A DNA stretch of 64,000 nucleotides from Nonomuraea roseoviolacea subsp. carminata (GTDB lineage Bacteria > Actinomycetota > Actinomycetes > Streptosporangiales > Streptosporangiaceae), in assembly GCF_024172185.1 (NCBI RefSeq), contig NZ_JAMZEC010000001.1, positions 8,655,001 through 8,719,000 of the forward strand, given 5' to 3'. A program made the translations under genes and the position numbers. A model generated the notes under the pieces. That model did no database searches. It was given only the letters and a program-made list of their open reading frames with translations, and was not told where the DNA came from. Numbering within the stretch: the first letter of the stretch is position 1; every line of letters starts with the position of its first letter. Below, piece by piece: positions 1 through 8,008 of this stretch.

Positions 1-776
1 GTGGTGGCGACGAGGGCGTGGTAGGTCATGCCGCGCGCGTCGTCCACGACCGTCTGCGGGATCGCGAAGCCGGGGCGGCTGAACGCGCTGCTCGCGGCGT
101 TGCGGATCAGGCTGTCGGTGCGAAGCCGCCACAGCAGTTGCCCGACGACAGGTGTGTACAGGAGCCCGCCGACGCCGCCGCCGCTGGAGACCGCGGCGGC
201 CAGCCGGGGCGCGGTGTCGATGAGCACGAGCGAGGTCACCAGCTCGGGGCGTTGCTCGGCCAGCGCAGTGGCGACCGCGCCGCCGGTGGAATGGCCGATC
301 ACCGCGGCGTGCTCGATCCCGAGCCGGTCCATGACCGCACCGACCCGGCGCCCCTGCTCCGGCATCCCGTAGCCGTCGCCGGCCGGTTTGGCCGAGCGGC
401 CGTGCCCGAGCAGGTCGATCCGGATGACGCGATGGGAGGGGGTCAGCAGCGGGACGAGCGCGTCCCACGCGCGGCTCGACGAGGCGAGCCCGTGGATCAG
501 GACGAGTGGCGGGGCGCCAGCGGGGCCGTCCTGGCGCACGTAGATGTCGCCGCCGGAGAGGGGCAGGGTCGAGCTCGCGCCGGCCGGGGCGCTCTGCCGC
601 GCCACCACCTGCGCGTTCACCACAAGCAGCCCGGCGACGAGCAGGAGGGCGGCCGAGGCGATCAGCAGGCGCCGCCGGCGCCGTGTCGCGCCGCTCACCT
701 CGGCCTGCCGGCGCGGCGACCGCGGGTCGGTGTCGTGGGAGACGACGGGGCCGTCCGGCCCCGGGGAAAGAGTCAT
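1..776 (-). CDS. alpha/beta hydrolase, membrane-anchored (3' end outside window)
   Basis: The frame read from an ATG at 776 runs off the left edge, so the C-terminus is missing. Residues about 1-30 are charged (an RRRRR cluster), followed by a hydrophobic stretch (LLIASAALLLVAGLLVV) that looks like a signal anchor. The hydrolase fold then begins: HG oxyanion motif (VLIHGLASSSRAW), a second-strand motif DLLGHGRS, and the nucleophile elbow GHSTGG, whose Ser is the expected catalytic residue. The acid and His would lie outside the window. The substrate cannot be told from sequence. It is probably an extracytoplasmic esterase or peptidase-like enzyme held at the membrane. Family assignment is firm; function is open. 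Confidence 0.85.
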   Translation of the reverse strand, partial: MTLSPGPDGPVVSHDTDPRSPRRQAEVSGATRRRRRLLIASAALLLVAGLLVVNAQVVARQSAPAGASSTLPLSGGDIYVRQDGPAGAPPLVLIHGLASSSRAWDALVPLLTPSHRVIRIDLLGHGRSAKPAGDGYGMPEQGRRVGAVMDRLGIEHAAVIGHSTGGAVATALAEQRPELVTSLVLIDTAPRLAAAVSSGGGVGGLLYTPVVGQLLWRLRTDSLIRNAASSAFSRPGFAIPQTVVDDARGMTYHALVAT

Positions 777-856
777 GGCGCTTACTGTCGCCGCCGGTGG
801 CCGCCGGTTTCTTGGACGAATGTTCCAGCCGGCCCCCCACGATGCCGCCCCCGGGC

Positions 857-1741
857 TCAGCTCGTGAAGTAGTGCCCCGCGTCCAGGTCGGCGATGAAAC
901 CGGGCCGGCCGGGACGCCAGTCCAGCAGCTTGCGGGTCAGCACGGAGGAGGCCGGCACGTCCAGCGAGACGAAGGAGGCCAGCCAGCCGAAGTGCTCGCC
1001 CGCCTCCGCTGCGGTGATCGCGGTCACCGGCACGCCGAGCCGGCGCCCGATGACGCCGGCGACGTCGCGGAAGGGCACGCCCTCCTCGGCGACGGCGTGC
1101 AGCCTGGCGCCCGCGGGAGCCTCCTCCAGGGCCAGCCGGTACAGGCGGGCGGCGTCCAGCCGGTGCACGCTCGGCCAGCGCTGGCCGCCGTCGCCCACGT
1201 ACGCCGAGACACCCTTGGCGCGGGCGATGGCGATCGCGACCGCGACGAACCCCGCGTCGCCCTCCCCGTGCACCAGCGGCAGCCGCACCACCGAGACCCG
1301 CACCCCGCGCTCCGCGAACGACAGCGCGACCTGCTCGGCGGCCCCCCGGGGCGAATGCGTCCCCGGCTCGTCGTCCTCGGTGTTGACGCGGCCGGGCGGG
1401 AGCAGGCCGGTGCCCGAGGTGACCAGGAAGGGCCGGTCGGAGCCCGCCAGCGCCTCGCCGAGCGCCGCGATGGCCCGCCGGTCGGTCCGGTTGGCCGCCT
1501 CGAAGTTCGCGAAGTCGTGCACGAAGGCCAGATGGATGACGCCGTCCGCGGCGGCGGCCCCGTCGCGCAGGACGGCGAGGTCGTCGAGCGAGCCGGGGCG
1601 GGGCTCGGCGCCCGCGGCCCTCAGCGCGGCGGCGGCCTGCTCCGTGCGGGCCAGGCCGGCCACCTGGTGCCCGGCCTCGACGAGTTCGCGGACGACGGCG
1701 GAGCCCACGAACCCCGTGGCGCCGGTGACGAAGACACGCAT
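857..1741 (-). CDS. SDR-family NAD(P)-dependent epimerase/reductase
   Basis: A 294-residue Rossmann protein. The N-terminal GATGFVG (residues 7-13) is the dinucleotide-binding loop of extended/atypical SDRs, and the rest follows the NAD-dependent epimerase/dehydratase pattern. The usual catalytic YxxxK is not evident: the expected place reads SPRGAAEQ, so this may be an atypical SDR with altered chemistry. An ATG at 1771 is in frame, but the ATG at 1741 is preceded by AAGGAG at good spacing and starts directly at the Rossmann strand, so it is preferred. It is transcribed divergently from the LysR gene at 1857, the usual arrangement for a LysR regulator and its target. Confidence 0.85.
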   Translation of the reverse strand: MRVFVTGATGFVGSAVVRELVEAGHQVAGLARTEQAAAALRAAGAEPRPGSLDDLAVLRDGAAAADGVIHLAFVHDFANFEAANRTDRRAIAALGEALAGSDRPFLVTSGTGLLPPGRVNTEDDEPGTHSPRGAAEQVALSFAERGVRVSVVRLPLVHGEGDAGFVAVAIAIARAKGVSAYVGDGGQRWPSVHRLDAARLYRLALEEAPAGARLHAVAEEGVPFRDVAGVIGRRLGVPVTAITAAEAGEHFGWLASFVSLDVPASSVLTRKLLDWRPGRPGFIADLDAGHYFTS

Positions 1742-1856
1742 GATGATCTCCTTGTTGAGCGGTGTCCCCATCGTCGGAGCCGGCGCCGCGCGGCGTCCAA
1801 AGCCTGTTCCTCATCGGGCCATACGCTTCGGGCATCACCGCAGTAGGCTGCGGGGA

Positions 1857-2792
1857 ATGCCCGACTCTCCCGACCTCGATCTGCGGCTGGTGCGCTACTT
1901 CACGGCCGTCGCCGAGCACCGGCACTTCGGCCGCGCCGCCGAGGCGCTGCACATCACCCAGCCGTCGCTGAGCCGGCAGATCCGCGGCCTGGAGCGGCGC
2001 CTGGGCGTCCGCCTGCTCGACCGCACCCCGCAGGGCACCCGGCTCACCGAGGCGGGCGAGGTCTTCCTGCCCCGCGCGAAGGCGCTGCTGCGCTCGGCCG
2101 CCCGGGCGGCGGCGCAGGCCCGCGCCGCCGCCCGGCCCAGCCGGATCACGATCGGCTACACCTACGGCCTCATCGTCACGCCGGCCGTGCGCGAGCTGCG
2201 CCGCCTGCACCCGGACGCCGAGGTGCGCACCTCGCACGTGGCCTGGAGCGAGCCGCGTCCCGCCCTGCTGGACCACCGGGTGGACGCGGTGGTGACGCGG
2301 CTGCCGCTGGTGACCGACGGGCTGGAGGTGACGATCCTGTACGAGGAGCCGCGCGTGCTGCTGCTCTCGCGCGAGCACCGCCTGGCGGGCAGGGCGTCGG
2401 TGACGCTGGAGGACATCGCCGACGAGCCGCTGCCCCGGCTGGCCGACCCGGACCCGGCCTGGGAGGCGTACTGGCGCATCGATCCCCGGCCGGGCGGCCG
2501 CCCTGCCCCCGACGGCCCCCTCATCGCCGACATCCAGGACAAGTTCGAGCTGATCGCGGCCGGGGAGGCGGTGGCCGTCGCGGCCGGCCCCGTCTTCGCC
2601 AACCTCCGCCCGGACCTCGTCTCGGTCCCCCTGGAGGGCGTCGAGCCGAGTCGCGTCGTGCTGGCGACCCGGGCCGGCGACCGCAACCGCCTGGTGCCGG
2701 CGTTCCGCGCGTGCGCCGGCGCGCTGCTCACCGGTCCAGGGGCGGCCCTGGGGGAGAGCGTGCCGTCCGGCGGGGTCGCCCACTCTCCGTAG
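1857..2792 (+). CDS. LysR-family transcriptional regulator
   Basis: A 311-residue LysR protein. The N-terminal winged HTH is clear (RYFTAVAEHRHFGRAAEALH then QPSLSRQI), followed by the periplasmic-binding-like effector domain. The ATG at 1857 is preceded by TAGGCT seven bases upstream and no Shine-Dalgarno, which suggests a leaderless transcript. It is divergent from the SDR at 857-1741, 115 bp away, so that oxidoreductase is its most likely target. The effector is unknown. Confidence 0.92.
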   Translation: MPDSPDLDLRLVRYFTAVAEHRHFGRAAEALHITQPSLSRQIRGLERRLGVRLLDRTPQGTRLTEAGEVFLPRAKALLRSAARAAAQARAAARPSRITIGYTYGLIVTPAVRELRRLHPDAEVRTSHVAWSEPRPALLDHRVDAVVTRLPLVTDGLEVTILYEEPRVLLLSREHRLAGRASVTLEDIADEPLPRLADPDPAWEAYWRIDPRPGGRPAPDGPLIADIQDKFELIAAGEAVAVAAGPVFANLRPDLVSVPLEGVEPSRVVLATRAGDRNRLVPAFRACAGALLTGPGAALGESVPSGGVAHSP

Positions 2793-2870
2793 ACCAGCAT
2801 CACGGCCATGGCTCACGCGTTATGTCTTCTACGATGGGCATCGCCGTGGTGTTATGCGTCGGGAGGCGTG

Positions 2871-3767
2871 ATGGAGCTCAACTCGCTCAGGCAGTTCCTG
2901 GTGGTGGCGCGGCTGGAGCACCTCAGCGGCGCCGCCGAGGAGCTTCGCGTCGCCCAGCCGTCGCTGAGCCGCACCATCGCCCGCCTGGAGAGCGAGCTGG
3001 GCACGCCGCTGTTCGACCGGAGCGGCCGGCTGCGGCTGAACGAGGCGGGCAAGCTCTTTCGCGACTACGTCGAACGCTCCCTGGGCGAGCTGGACGCCGG
3101 GCGGCGCGCCCTGGCCGAGGCCGTCAGCGAGGGGGTGGGCACCGTGCGGCTGGCGTCGGAGACCTTCCTCACGCTGACCGGGCCGCTGGCGGCCTTCAAA
3201 CGGGCGCACCCCACCATCGAGGTCGAGCTGCGGTGGATGGCGGCCGAGGACATGGGCCGTCACCTGCGGGCCCAGGACGTCGACCTGTGCGTCGCCTCCC
3301 AGCCGATCTCCGCCGAGGGCCTGGAGGCGGTCGAGCTGCTCGATGACGTGGTCGGCGTGGGCACGCCGCCGGAGCATCCGCTGGCGGGCCGCGCGTCGGT
3401 GAGCATCGAGGAGCTCGTGGACCAGCCCTTCGTCAGCGCCCGCAAGGGGCACTGGCAGCGGCGCCTGCTGGAGCGGCTGTTCGCCGCGCGCGGCCACACC
3501 CCGAGGATCGTGTGCGAGGTGGACGAGCCCAGCGCCATCGCGGCGCTGATCAGCGCGGGGCTCGGCATCGGCCTGGTGCCGGCCTTCGCCTGGACGAGCT
3601 CCATGCGGGTCCCGGGCGCCTGGGTCCCCGTCGACAGCCCCGACTGCCGGCGCGCGGTCACCCTGTACTGGGGCGCCGGCAGTCACCTGTCGACCGCCGC
3701 CCGGCTGATGCGCACCATGATCGCCGACTGGGACTGGGTCACCGGCGAGCCGCAGGACAAGCGCTGA
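2871..3767 (+). CDS. LysR-family transcriptional regulator
   Basis: A second LysR protein, 298 residues, with an HTH at the N-terminus (FLVVARLEHLSGAAEELRVA, QPSLSRTI) and an effector-binding domain ending in a GLGIGLVP motif typical of the family. The frame opens at 2808, but the ATG at 2871 is preceded by GGGAGG and begins exactly at the conserved MELNSLRQF start of the family. Upstream are two GTTATG hexamers 32 bp apart (2819, 2851); the same hexamer occurs at 4314 and 4397 near the NTF2-like gene. The downstream convergent NTF2-like gene may be a target (inference). Confidence 0.92.
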   Translation: MELNSLRQFLVVARLEHLSGAAEELRVAQPSLSRTIARLESELGTPLFDRSGRLRLNEAGKLFRDYVERSLGELDAGRRALAEAVSEGVGTVRLASETFLTLTGPLAAFKRAHPTIEVELRWMAAEDMGRHLRAQDVDLCVASQPISAEGLEAVELLDDVVGVGTPPEHPLAGRASVSIEELVDQPFVSARKGHWQRRLLERLFAARGHTPRIVCEVDEPSAIAALISAGLGIGLVPAFAWTSSMRVPGAWVPVDSPDCRRAVTLYWGAGSHLSTAARLMRTMIADWDWVTGEPQDKR

Positions 3768-3818
3768 GGTGCGGCGGTGGGTGGGGCCGTAGTGGGTGGG
3801 GGTCACGTGGTGGCGGGA

Positions 3819-4265
3819 TCAGGGCTGGAGGTCGACGACGCCCTTGCCACTGGCGATGTCGAGCGGCACCGAGACCTGGTCGTGCGCGATCAGCCACGTG
3901 CCGTCGATCTTGCGGAGGCAGTACGTGACCCTGACCCACATGCCGCTCGTGGTCGTCCCGTTCGTCAGCGTGCCGCCGAGACGGGCGAAGGCGTGCCCGA
4001 ACGCCAGGTCCTCGCCCACGGTGAGCGTCAGGTCGCGGACCTCGTACGTCACCCGCTCGAAGAAGGTGAACACGGGCGCCCAGTTCCTGAGCTTCGCCTC
4101 GACGCCCACGTGCTGGAGCGGCGGCTCGATGTCGAAGGACACGATGTCCGGCGCGTACAGCCGCCTCAGCGTGTCGAGGTCCTTGCCTTCGAGCCCTTCG
4201 ACGATCCTGCCGATCAGCCGGCGGATCTCGGCTTCGTCGACCTCGCGCTGCGTGGGCATCGTCAT
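3819..4265 (-). CDS. NTF2-like/SnoaL-like protein (ketosteroid isomerase fold)
   Basis: About 148 residues with the cone-shaped NTF2-like pattern: an N-terminal helix pair (EAEIRRLIGRIVEGLEGKDLDTL), the YAPDIVSFDI strand, and a terminal segment with WLIAHDQVSVP that is typical of the DUF4440/SnoaL_3 group. These proteins bind or isomerise small hydrophobic substrates or act as stress proteins; the substrate is not readable here. An ATG at 4304 is in frame but has GGAG only two bases away. The ATG at 4265 has GGAAAGG at proper spacing and is preferred. Transcription converges with the LysR gene ending at 3767. Confidence 0.8.
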   Translation of the reverse strand: MTMPTQREVDEAEIRRLIGRIVEGLEGKDLDTLRRLYAPDIVSFDIEPPLQHVGVEAKLRNWAPVFTFFERVTYEVRDLTLTVGEDLAFGHAFARLGGTLTNGTTTSGMWVRVTYCLRKIDGTWLIAHDQVSVPLDIASGKGVVDLQP

Positions 4266-4357
4266 CCCGGCCTTTCCCTCTGCGGTGGAACCTTGGTTGC
4301 TCATGTCTCCGACGTTATGGCTTTGAAGTTATTCCGTCTAAGATGAATATCGCTATA

Positions 4358-4369
4358 CCGTTATAACGG
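4358..4369. promoter_or_regulatory. 12-bp perfect palindrome upstream of the NTF2-like gene and cydA
   Basis: CCGTTATAACGG is a perfect palindrome in an AT-rich stretch between the NTF2-like gene (minus) and cydA (plus). It could be an operator for either divergent unit. No regulator can be assigned from sequence alone; the Rex consensus usual for cyd operons is not recognised here. Confidence 0.4.
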
Positions 4370-4512
4370 AGCGGGCATGACCTCCGTCGGCGAGGAGTTA
4401 TGCCCTGCGGGTTATCCGCTCATGGCAGAACCGGTCTTTGAAGACATAAGCTCCTTTCCCCTACGGTCGCAGTGGGCCCCCCACCACACCACCGCACCAG
4501 GAAGGCCGCACC

Positions 4513-5781
4513 ATGAGCGCTGCGGATCTGGCCCGGCTCCAGTTCGCGGCCACCACCGGCATCCACTGGCTGTTCGTGATCCTCACCATGGGCCTCGTCC
4601 CCATCGTGGCGATCATGCACACCACGGCCGCGTACACCCGAGACCCCGCCCGAGCGGCCACCCGTGAGCGCATGACGCGCTTCTGGGGCCGGCTCTACCT
4701 CATCAACTACGCCGTCGGCATCGCCACCGGCATCGTCATGGAGTTCCAGTTCGGGCTCAGCTGGAGCGGGCTGAGCGCGTTCGCCGGCAACGTCTTCGGC
4801 GCCCCGCTGGCCCTGGAGACGCTCATCGCGTTCTTCGCCGAATCCACCTTCCTCGGCATGTGGATCTTCGGGTGGGGGCGGCTGCCGCGCGGCGTGCACG
4901 TCACACTGATCTGGCTGGTGGCCCTGACCGCCTACGCCTCCGGCTACTGGATCCTCGTCGCCAACGGCTTCCTGCAACACCCGGTCGGCTACCAGGTACG
5001 CGACGGGGCCGCCCACCTCACCGACTTCGCCGCGCTGCTGACCAACCCCAGCGCGCTGATCGCGCTGGCCCACGTCACCCTCGCCGCGCTGACCACCGGC
5101 GGGGTGTTCGTCGCCGGCGTCAGCGCCTACCACTTCGCCCGCGGCACCACCGAGACCGGCCTGTTCCGCGGCTCGCTCCGCCTGGGGACATGGGTGGCCA
5201 TGGTGGCCTCCTTCTTCGTCATCATCGTCGGCGACCTGCAGATCCCCCTGCTGCGCCGCACCCAGCCGATGAAGATCGCCGTCATGGACGACAGCGGCGT
5301 CGCCCAGGTGCAGGCCCAGCTCGTCCAGCAGTACGGGCCGGGCGACTACACGCTGCCGGGCGCGGCATGGCTGCGGATCTCGATGGACGCCATGACGATC
5401 ATCGGCAACACCGTCTCCACCATCACCTTCATCGCCGTCATCCTGCTGTGGAAGGACTGGCTGGTGCGCCGGCGCCCCCTGGCGTGGCTGATGACCGCGA
5501 TGATCCCCTTCCCGTTCGTCGCCTCGGTGGGCGGCTGGGTCTTCCGCGAGGTGGGCCGCCAGCCGTGGCTCGTCTACGGCGAGCTGAAGGTCGCCGACGC
5601 CCTGTCGCCCGTCGGCACGACCGCCCTGGCCGTCTCGTGCGCGACCTTCATCGCCGTGTTCGTGGCGCTGGCGCTCACGAACTGGACGCTGCTCATCCGC
5701 CTGGCCCGGCGCGGCCCGGACGCCACCCAGCTCGGCGCGCCCGGGCCCGCCACCGAGGACCGGCCCGTCCTGGCCTTCTGA
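4513..5781 (+). CDS. cydA: cytochrome bd oxidase subunit I
   Basis: A 422-residue polytopic membrane protein. It has His18 near the N-terminus (TTGIHWLF, haem ligand region), the acidic pair in LETLIAFFAESTFLGMW, a second His in LAHVTLAALTTGG, QPMKIAVMD, and the family signature GGWVFREVGRQPW near the C-terminus. The protein is about 100 residues shorter than the E. coli enzyme because it has the short Q-loop form usual in Gram-positives. With CydB it forms the high-affinity quinol oxidase that reduces O2 to water without pumping protons. AGGAAGG precedes the ATG. cydB follows after 45 bp; no cydDC genes are in the window. Confidence 0.96.
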   Translation: MSAADLARLQFAATTGIHWLFVILTMGLVPIVAIMHTTAAYTRDPARAATRERMTRFWGRLYLINYAVGIATGIVMEFQFGLSWSGLSAFAGNVFGAPLALETLIAFFAESTFLGMWIFGWGRLPRGVHVTLIWLVALTAYASGYWILVANGFLQHPVGYQVRDGAAHLTDFAALLTNPSALIALAHVTLAALTTGGVFVAGVSAYHFARGTTETGLFRGSLRLGTWVAMVASFFVIIVGDLQIPLLRRTQPMKIAVMDDSGVAQVQAQLVQQYGPGDYTLPGAAWLRISMDAMTIIGNTVSTITFIAVILLWKDWLVRRRPLAWLMTAMIPFPFVASVGGWVFREVGRQPWLVYGELKVADALSPVGTTALAVSCATFIAVFVALALTNWTLLIRLARRGPDATQLGAPGPATEDRPVLAF

Positions 5782-5826
5782 CCTCACGACCTTGTGACCT
5801 TGTGACCTTCCGAGAGCGAGACGACC

Positions 5827-6801
5827 ATGCAGACGTTCTGGCTGGCCCTGCTCGGGCTGCTGCTGTCCGGGTACTTCGCGCTGGGCGGCTACGACCTCGG
5901 CGTGCAGATGCTGCACCCGTTCCTGAAGGACCGCGACGCGACGCTGGCCGCGATGGCGCCGTTCTTCCTGGGCAACGAGGTGTGGCTGGTGGCCTTCGCC
6001 GGCGTGCTGTTCGGCGCCTTCCCGCACCTGGAGGGCAGCCTGCTGCCCGGGCTGTACCCGCTGGTGGCGGCGATCGTGACCGGGCTGGTGGCGGGCGGCA
6101 CCGCGGTGCAGCTGCGCCGCCGTACCCGCCGCGGCCGCCGGTGGTGGCAGGCGCTCATCGTGGCGGGCGGCGCGCTGCCGGCCGTGTGCTGGGGGCTGGT
6201 GGTCGGAGTGCTGCTGCAGGGGGTGCCGCGCCGCGCCGACGGCGGCTTCCATCTCGGGGCCGCCCAGGTGCTCACGCCGTTCGTGCTGGCCTGCGGGGCG
6301 GGCATCGCGCTGCTGTTCGCCGCGCACGGGGCGGCCTTCCTGGCGCTGCGCTCGGCCCCCGATCTGGCCGCCAGGGCCCGCCGGACGGGCGCCGCCCTGG
6401 TGGGCGCCGCGGGCGCCGCCGCCGTGCCGGCGCTGGTGGCGACGCTGCTGGGCGCGGGCGCCTCGATGACCAACCCGCGCGTCGCGGCGCTGCTGACGGG
6501 GCTGCTGGCGACGGCGCTGGCGGCCGCCCGGTGGGCGCTGACGCGCGGGCACCGCGTCCGCGCCTTCGCCGCCACCTGCGCGGCGACGCTCGCGCCGGTG
6601 CTGCTGGTGGGGGCGGGGCAGTACCCGTACGTGCTGGCCACCGGCGCCGGCGCGGGCCTGAGCGTGGCCGAGGCGGCGGCCGACGGCGCCACGCTGCGGA
6701 TCCTGACCGTGTTCGGGGTGGTGCTGGTCCCGGTGATCCTCGCCTACCAGGCATGGAGCTGGTGGGCCTTGCGCGTCCGCACCGCCGGCGGCTTCTTCTG
6801 A
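5827..6801 (+). CDS. cydB: cytochrome bd oxidase subunit II
   Basis: A 324-residue polytopic membrane protein. It begins with the conserved first helix (FALGGYDLGVQML) and contains GNEVWLVAFAG, the CydB signature around the conserved Trp, and a C-terminal hydrophobic segment. It follows cydA as an operon. The 45-bp gap carries CTTGTGAC twice in tandem just before the start. It converges with the cupin gene, with only 9 bp between stop codons. The length is normal for the family. Confidence 0.95.
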   Translation: MQTFWLALLGLLLSGYFALGGYDLGVQMLHPFLKDRDATLAAMAPFFLGNEVWLVAFAGVLFGAFPHLEGSLLPGLYPLVAAIVTGLVAGGTAVQLRRRTRRGRRWWQALIVAGGALPAVCWGLVVGVLLQGVPRRADGGFHLGAAQVLTPFVLACGAGIALLFAAHGAAFLALRSAPDLAARARRTGAALVGAAGAAAVPALVATLLGAGASMTNPRVAALLTGLLATALAAARWALTRGHRVRAFAATCAATLAPVLLVGAGQYPYVLATGAGAGLSVAEAAADGATLRILTVFGVVLVPVILAYQAWSWWALRVRTAGGFF

Positions 6802-6810
6802 ACGACACCC

Positions 6811-7251
6811 TCACGACGTGGCCGGCCCCGGCCGGGCCCCCGCGCGGGCGGCGAGGTCGTGGCCGGGGCCGGCGCGCTCTTCCAGGTGGCCGCCGCGCGG
6901 CAGGGTGAGGGCCATGATGGCGCAGGGGGTGTCCAGCTGGATGCGGTGCCAGCGGCCGCGCGGGACGACGGCCGCGGTCCCGGCCGTCAGCGTGATCTCC
7001 TCCTCACGCCGGCCCGGCCGCTGCGGCCGCAGGTACAGGCGCATCTTGCCGATGAGGCAGGACACCACCTTCTCGGCCTCGGGGTGGACCTCCCAGCGGC
7101 CGGCGTGGACGTCGGCGTCGGTCCTGGCGTAGAAGGTCGCCAGCCGCCAGCCGCCGTCGGCGGGGTCGCCCGCCTGTCCGCCGGTGCGGATCGTGCCGTC
7201 CTGGTCGAGGTGGATGAACGAGGCGAACAGATCGATCGGGGTGACCGTCAT
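6811..7251 (-). CDS. cupin-domain protein
   Basis: About 146 residues. A single cupin core is visible: motif 1 around ADVHAGRWEVHPEAEKVVSCLIG, then LYLRPQRPG, and motif 2 around VPRGRWHRIQLDTPC, where the His is in the expected metal-ligand place. The motif-1 His pair is only partly conserved, so metal binding is uncertain. The frame opens at 7362, but the ATG at 7251 has GGAAAGG 9 bases upstream and starts at the conserved segment. Function is unknown; it could be a small-molecule sensor or isomerase. Confidence 0.78.
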   Translation of the reverse strand: MTVTPIDLFASFIHLDQDGTIRTGGQAGDPADGGWRLATFYARTDADVHAGRWEVHPEAEKVVSCLIGKMRLYLRPQRPGRREEEITLTAGTAAVVPRGRWHRIQLDTPCAIMALTLPRGGHLEERAGPGHDLAARAGARPGPATS

Positions 7252-7304
7252 GCCGGGACGACCTTTCCTGTGGCGATCTTCCATGGGGAGGGGGCCGGGA
7301 CCGG

Positions 7305-7666
7305 TCAGTCCCGGGCCAGGAGCGCGTCGCGTTCGCCGCCGTGCCGGGCCGGTGCGGGCCAAGCGCTGTGGGGCAGGACGACGAGGGCGATGAGGACGGC
7401 GGCGGCCAGGAGCGCGGCGCCGAGCGTCAGGCCGAGCGCGTACCCGTCGGTGAGGGCCCGGGGGTGAGGGCGGCGCCGGTGCGCTCGTGCGCGGCGGTGC
7501 CGAGGGCGGCCAGCCCGAGCGAGGCGCCGATCTGACGTGAGCTGTTAAGCAGGCTCGACGCGGCGAGGGTGGCTCCCGGCCGGGCGCCGGGCACGAGGGC
7601 TGGGGCTGTCATGACGGCCATCGTCGTGCGGCCGCGGCCCTGTGGGCGTCCTGCGAGCGGAGTCAT
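7305..7666 (-). pseudogene. decayed C-terminus of a DHA2/EmrB-type MFS drug exporter
   Basis: Two frames together read like the last two helices of a 14-TM drug:H+ antiporter. One frame (about 7465-7620) has SSLLNSSRQIGASLGLAALG, the well-known motif of this family. After a frame shift near 7460 another frame gives ALTDGYALGLTLGAALLAAA and ends at a stop at 7305. No N-terminal 400 residues are present upstream, so this is a truncated and frameshifted relic. A strong promoter/operator element at 7726-7765 lies at its former 5' side. Confidence 0.75.
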
Positions 7667-7725
7667 CTGCCACTACCGCCGCGGGATCAGCGCCCCATCC
7701 GGCTACGACGCCGGGAGTACCCCAC

Positions 7726-7765
7726 AAAATTATGCTTGACACAGACTTATGTTTGTCATAATTTT
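7726..7765. promoter_or_regulatory. promoter embedded in an inverted-repeat operator
   Basis: AAAATTATG (7726-7734) and CATAATTTT (7757-7765) are perfect inverted 9-bp arms in an AT-rich island. Between and across them lie TTGACA (7736-7741) and, 17 bp later, TAATTT (7759-7764), a near-consensus sigma-70-type promoter reading right. On the other strand CATAAT could serve as a -10 box toward the MFS relic. A MarR- or TetR-type repressor is the natural guess, but no matching regulator gene remains beside it. Confidence 0.65.
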
Positions 7766-7809
7766 GGACTCGTCGCAAGACGAACAACCACCGACAGAAA
7801 GGAGCCCGC

Positions 7810-7935
7810 ATGAACCTGCGCATCACGCCACCGGCGGCGACCCGCGAGAACCAGCGACCCCAGGCAGGCAAACAGCCGCGCCACCACCCCCGCCCCGTCC
7901 TGCCCAGATCGCCGCGCGGCACGAAGGGCCGCTGA
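7810..7935 (+). CDS. small basic peptide, unknown (41 aa)
   Basis: A short frame starting at an ATG with AAAGGAG six bases upstream, 45 bp after the 7726-7765 promoter. The product is Pro/Arg/Lys-rich with no hydrophobic segment and no recognised family. It may be a real small protein, a leader peptide, or the remaining 5' end of a lost gene. The ribosome-binding site and promoter support translation; nothing else does. Confidence 0.35.
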   Translation: MNLRITPPAATRENQRPQAGKQPRHHPRPVLPRSPRGTKGR

Positions 7936-8008
7936 GCAGAGCCGCTCCCGCACCCGCCCGCCGCCCGGCGGGTCCCGGGGGTGTCCGGGCCACGGCACAA
8001 TTGCTGTC

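Noticed and set aside
5782-5826. CTTGTGAC tandem as a Rex or ArcA-type site
   Set aside because: It lies between cydA and cydB rather than at a promoter and has no palindromic partner.
4420-6552. Long open frame on the minus strand across cydAB
   Set aside because: It is a shadow of cydA/cydB in high-GC DNA: His/Gly/Arg-rich, no domain, no ribosome-binding site, and the plus strand is clearly cydAB.
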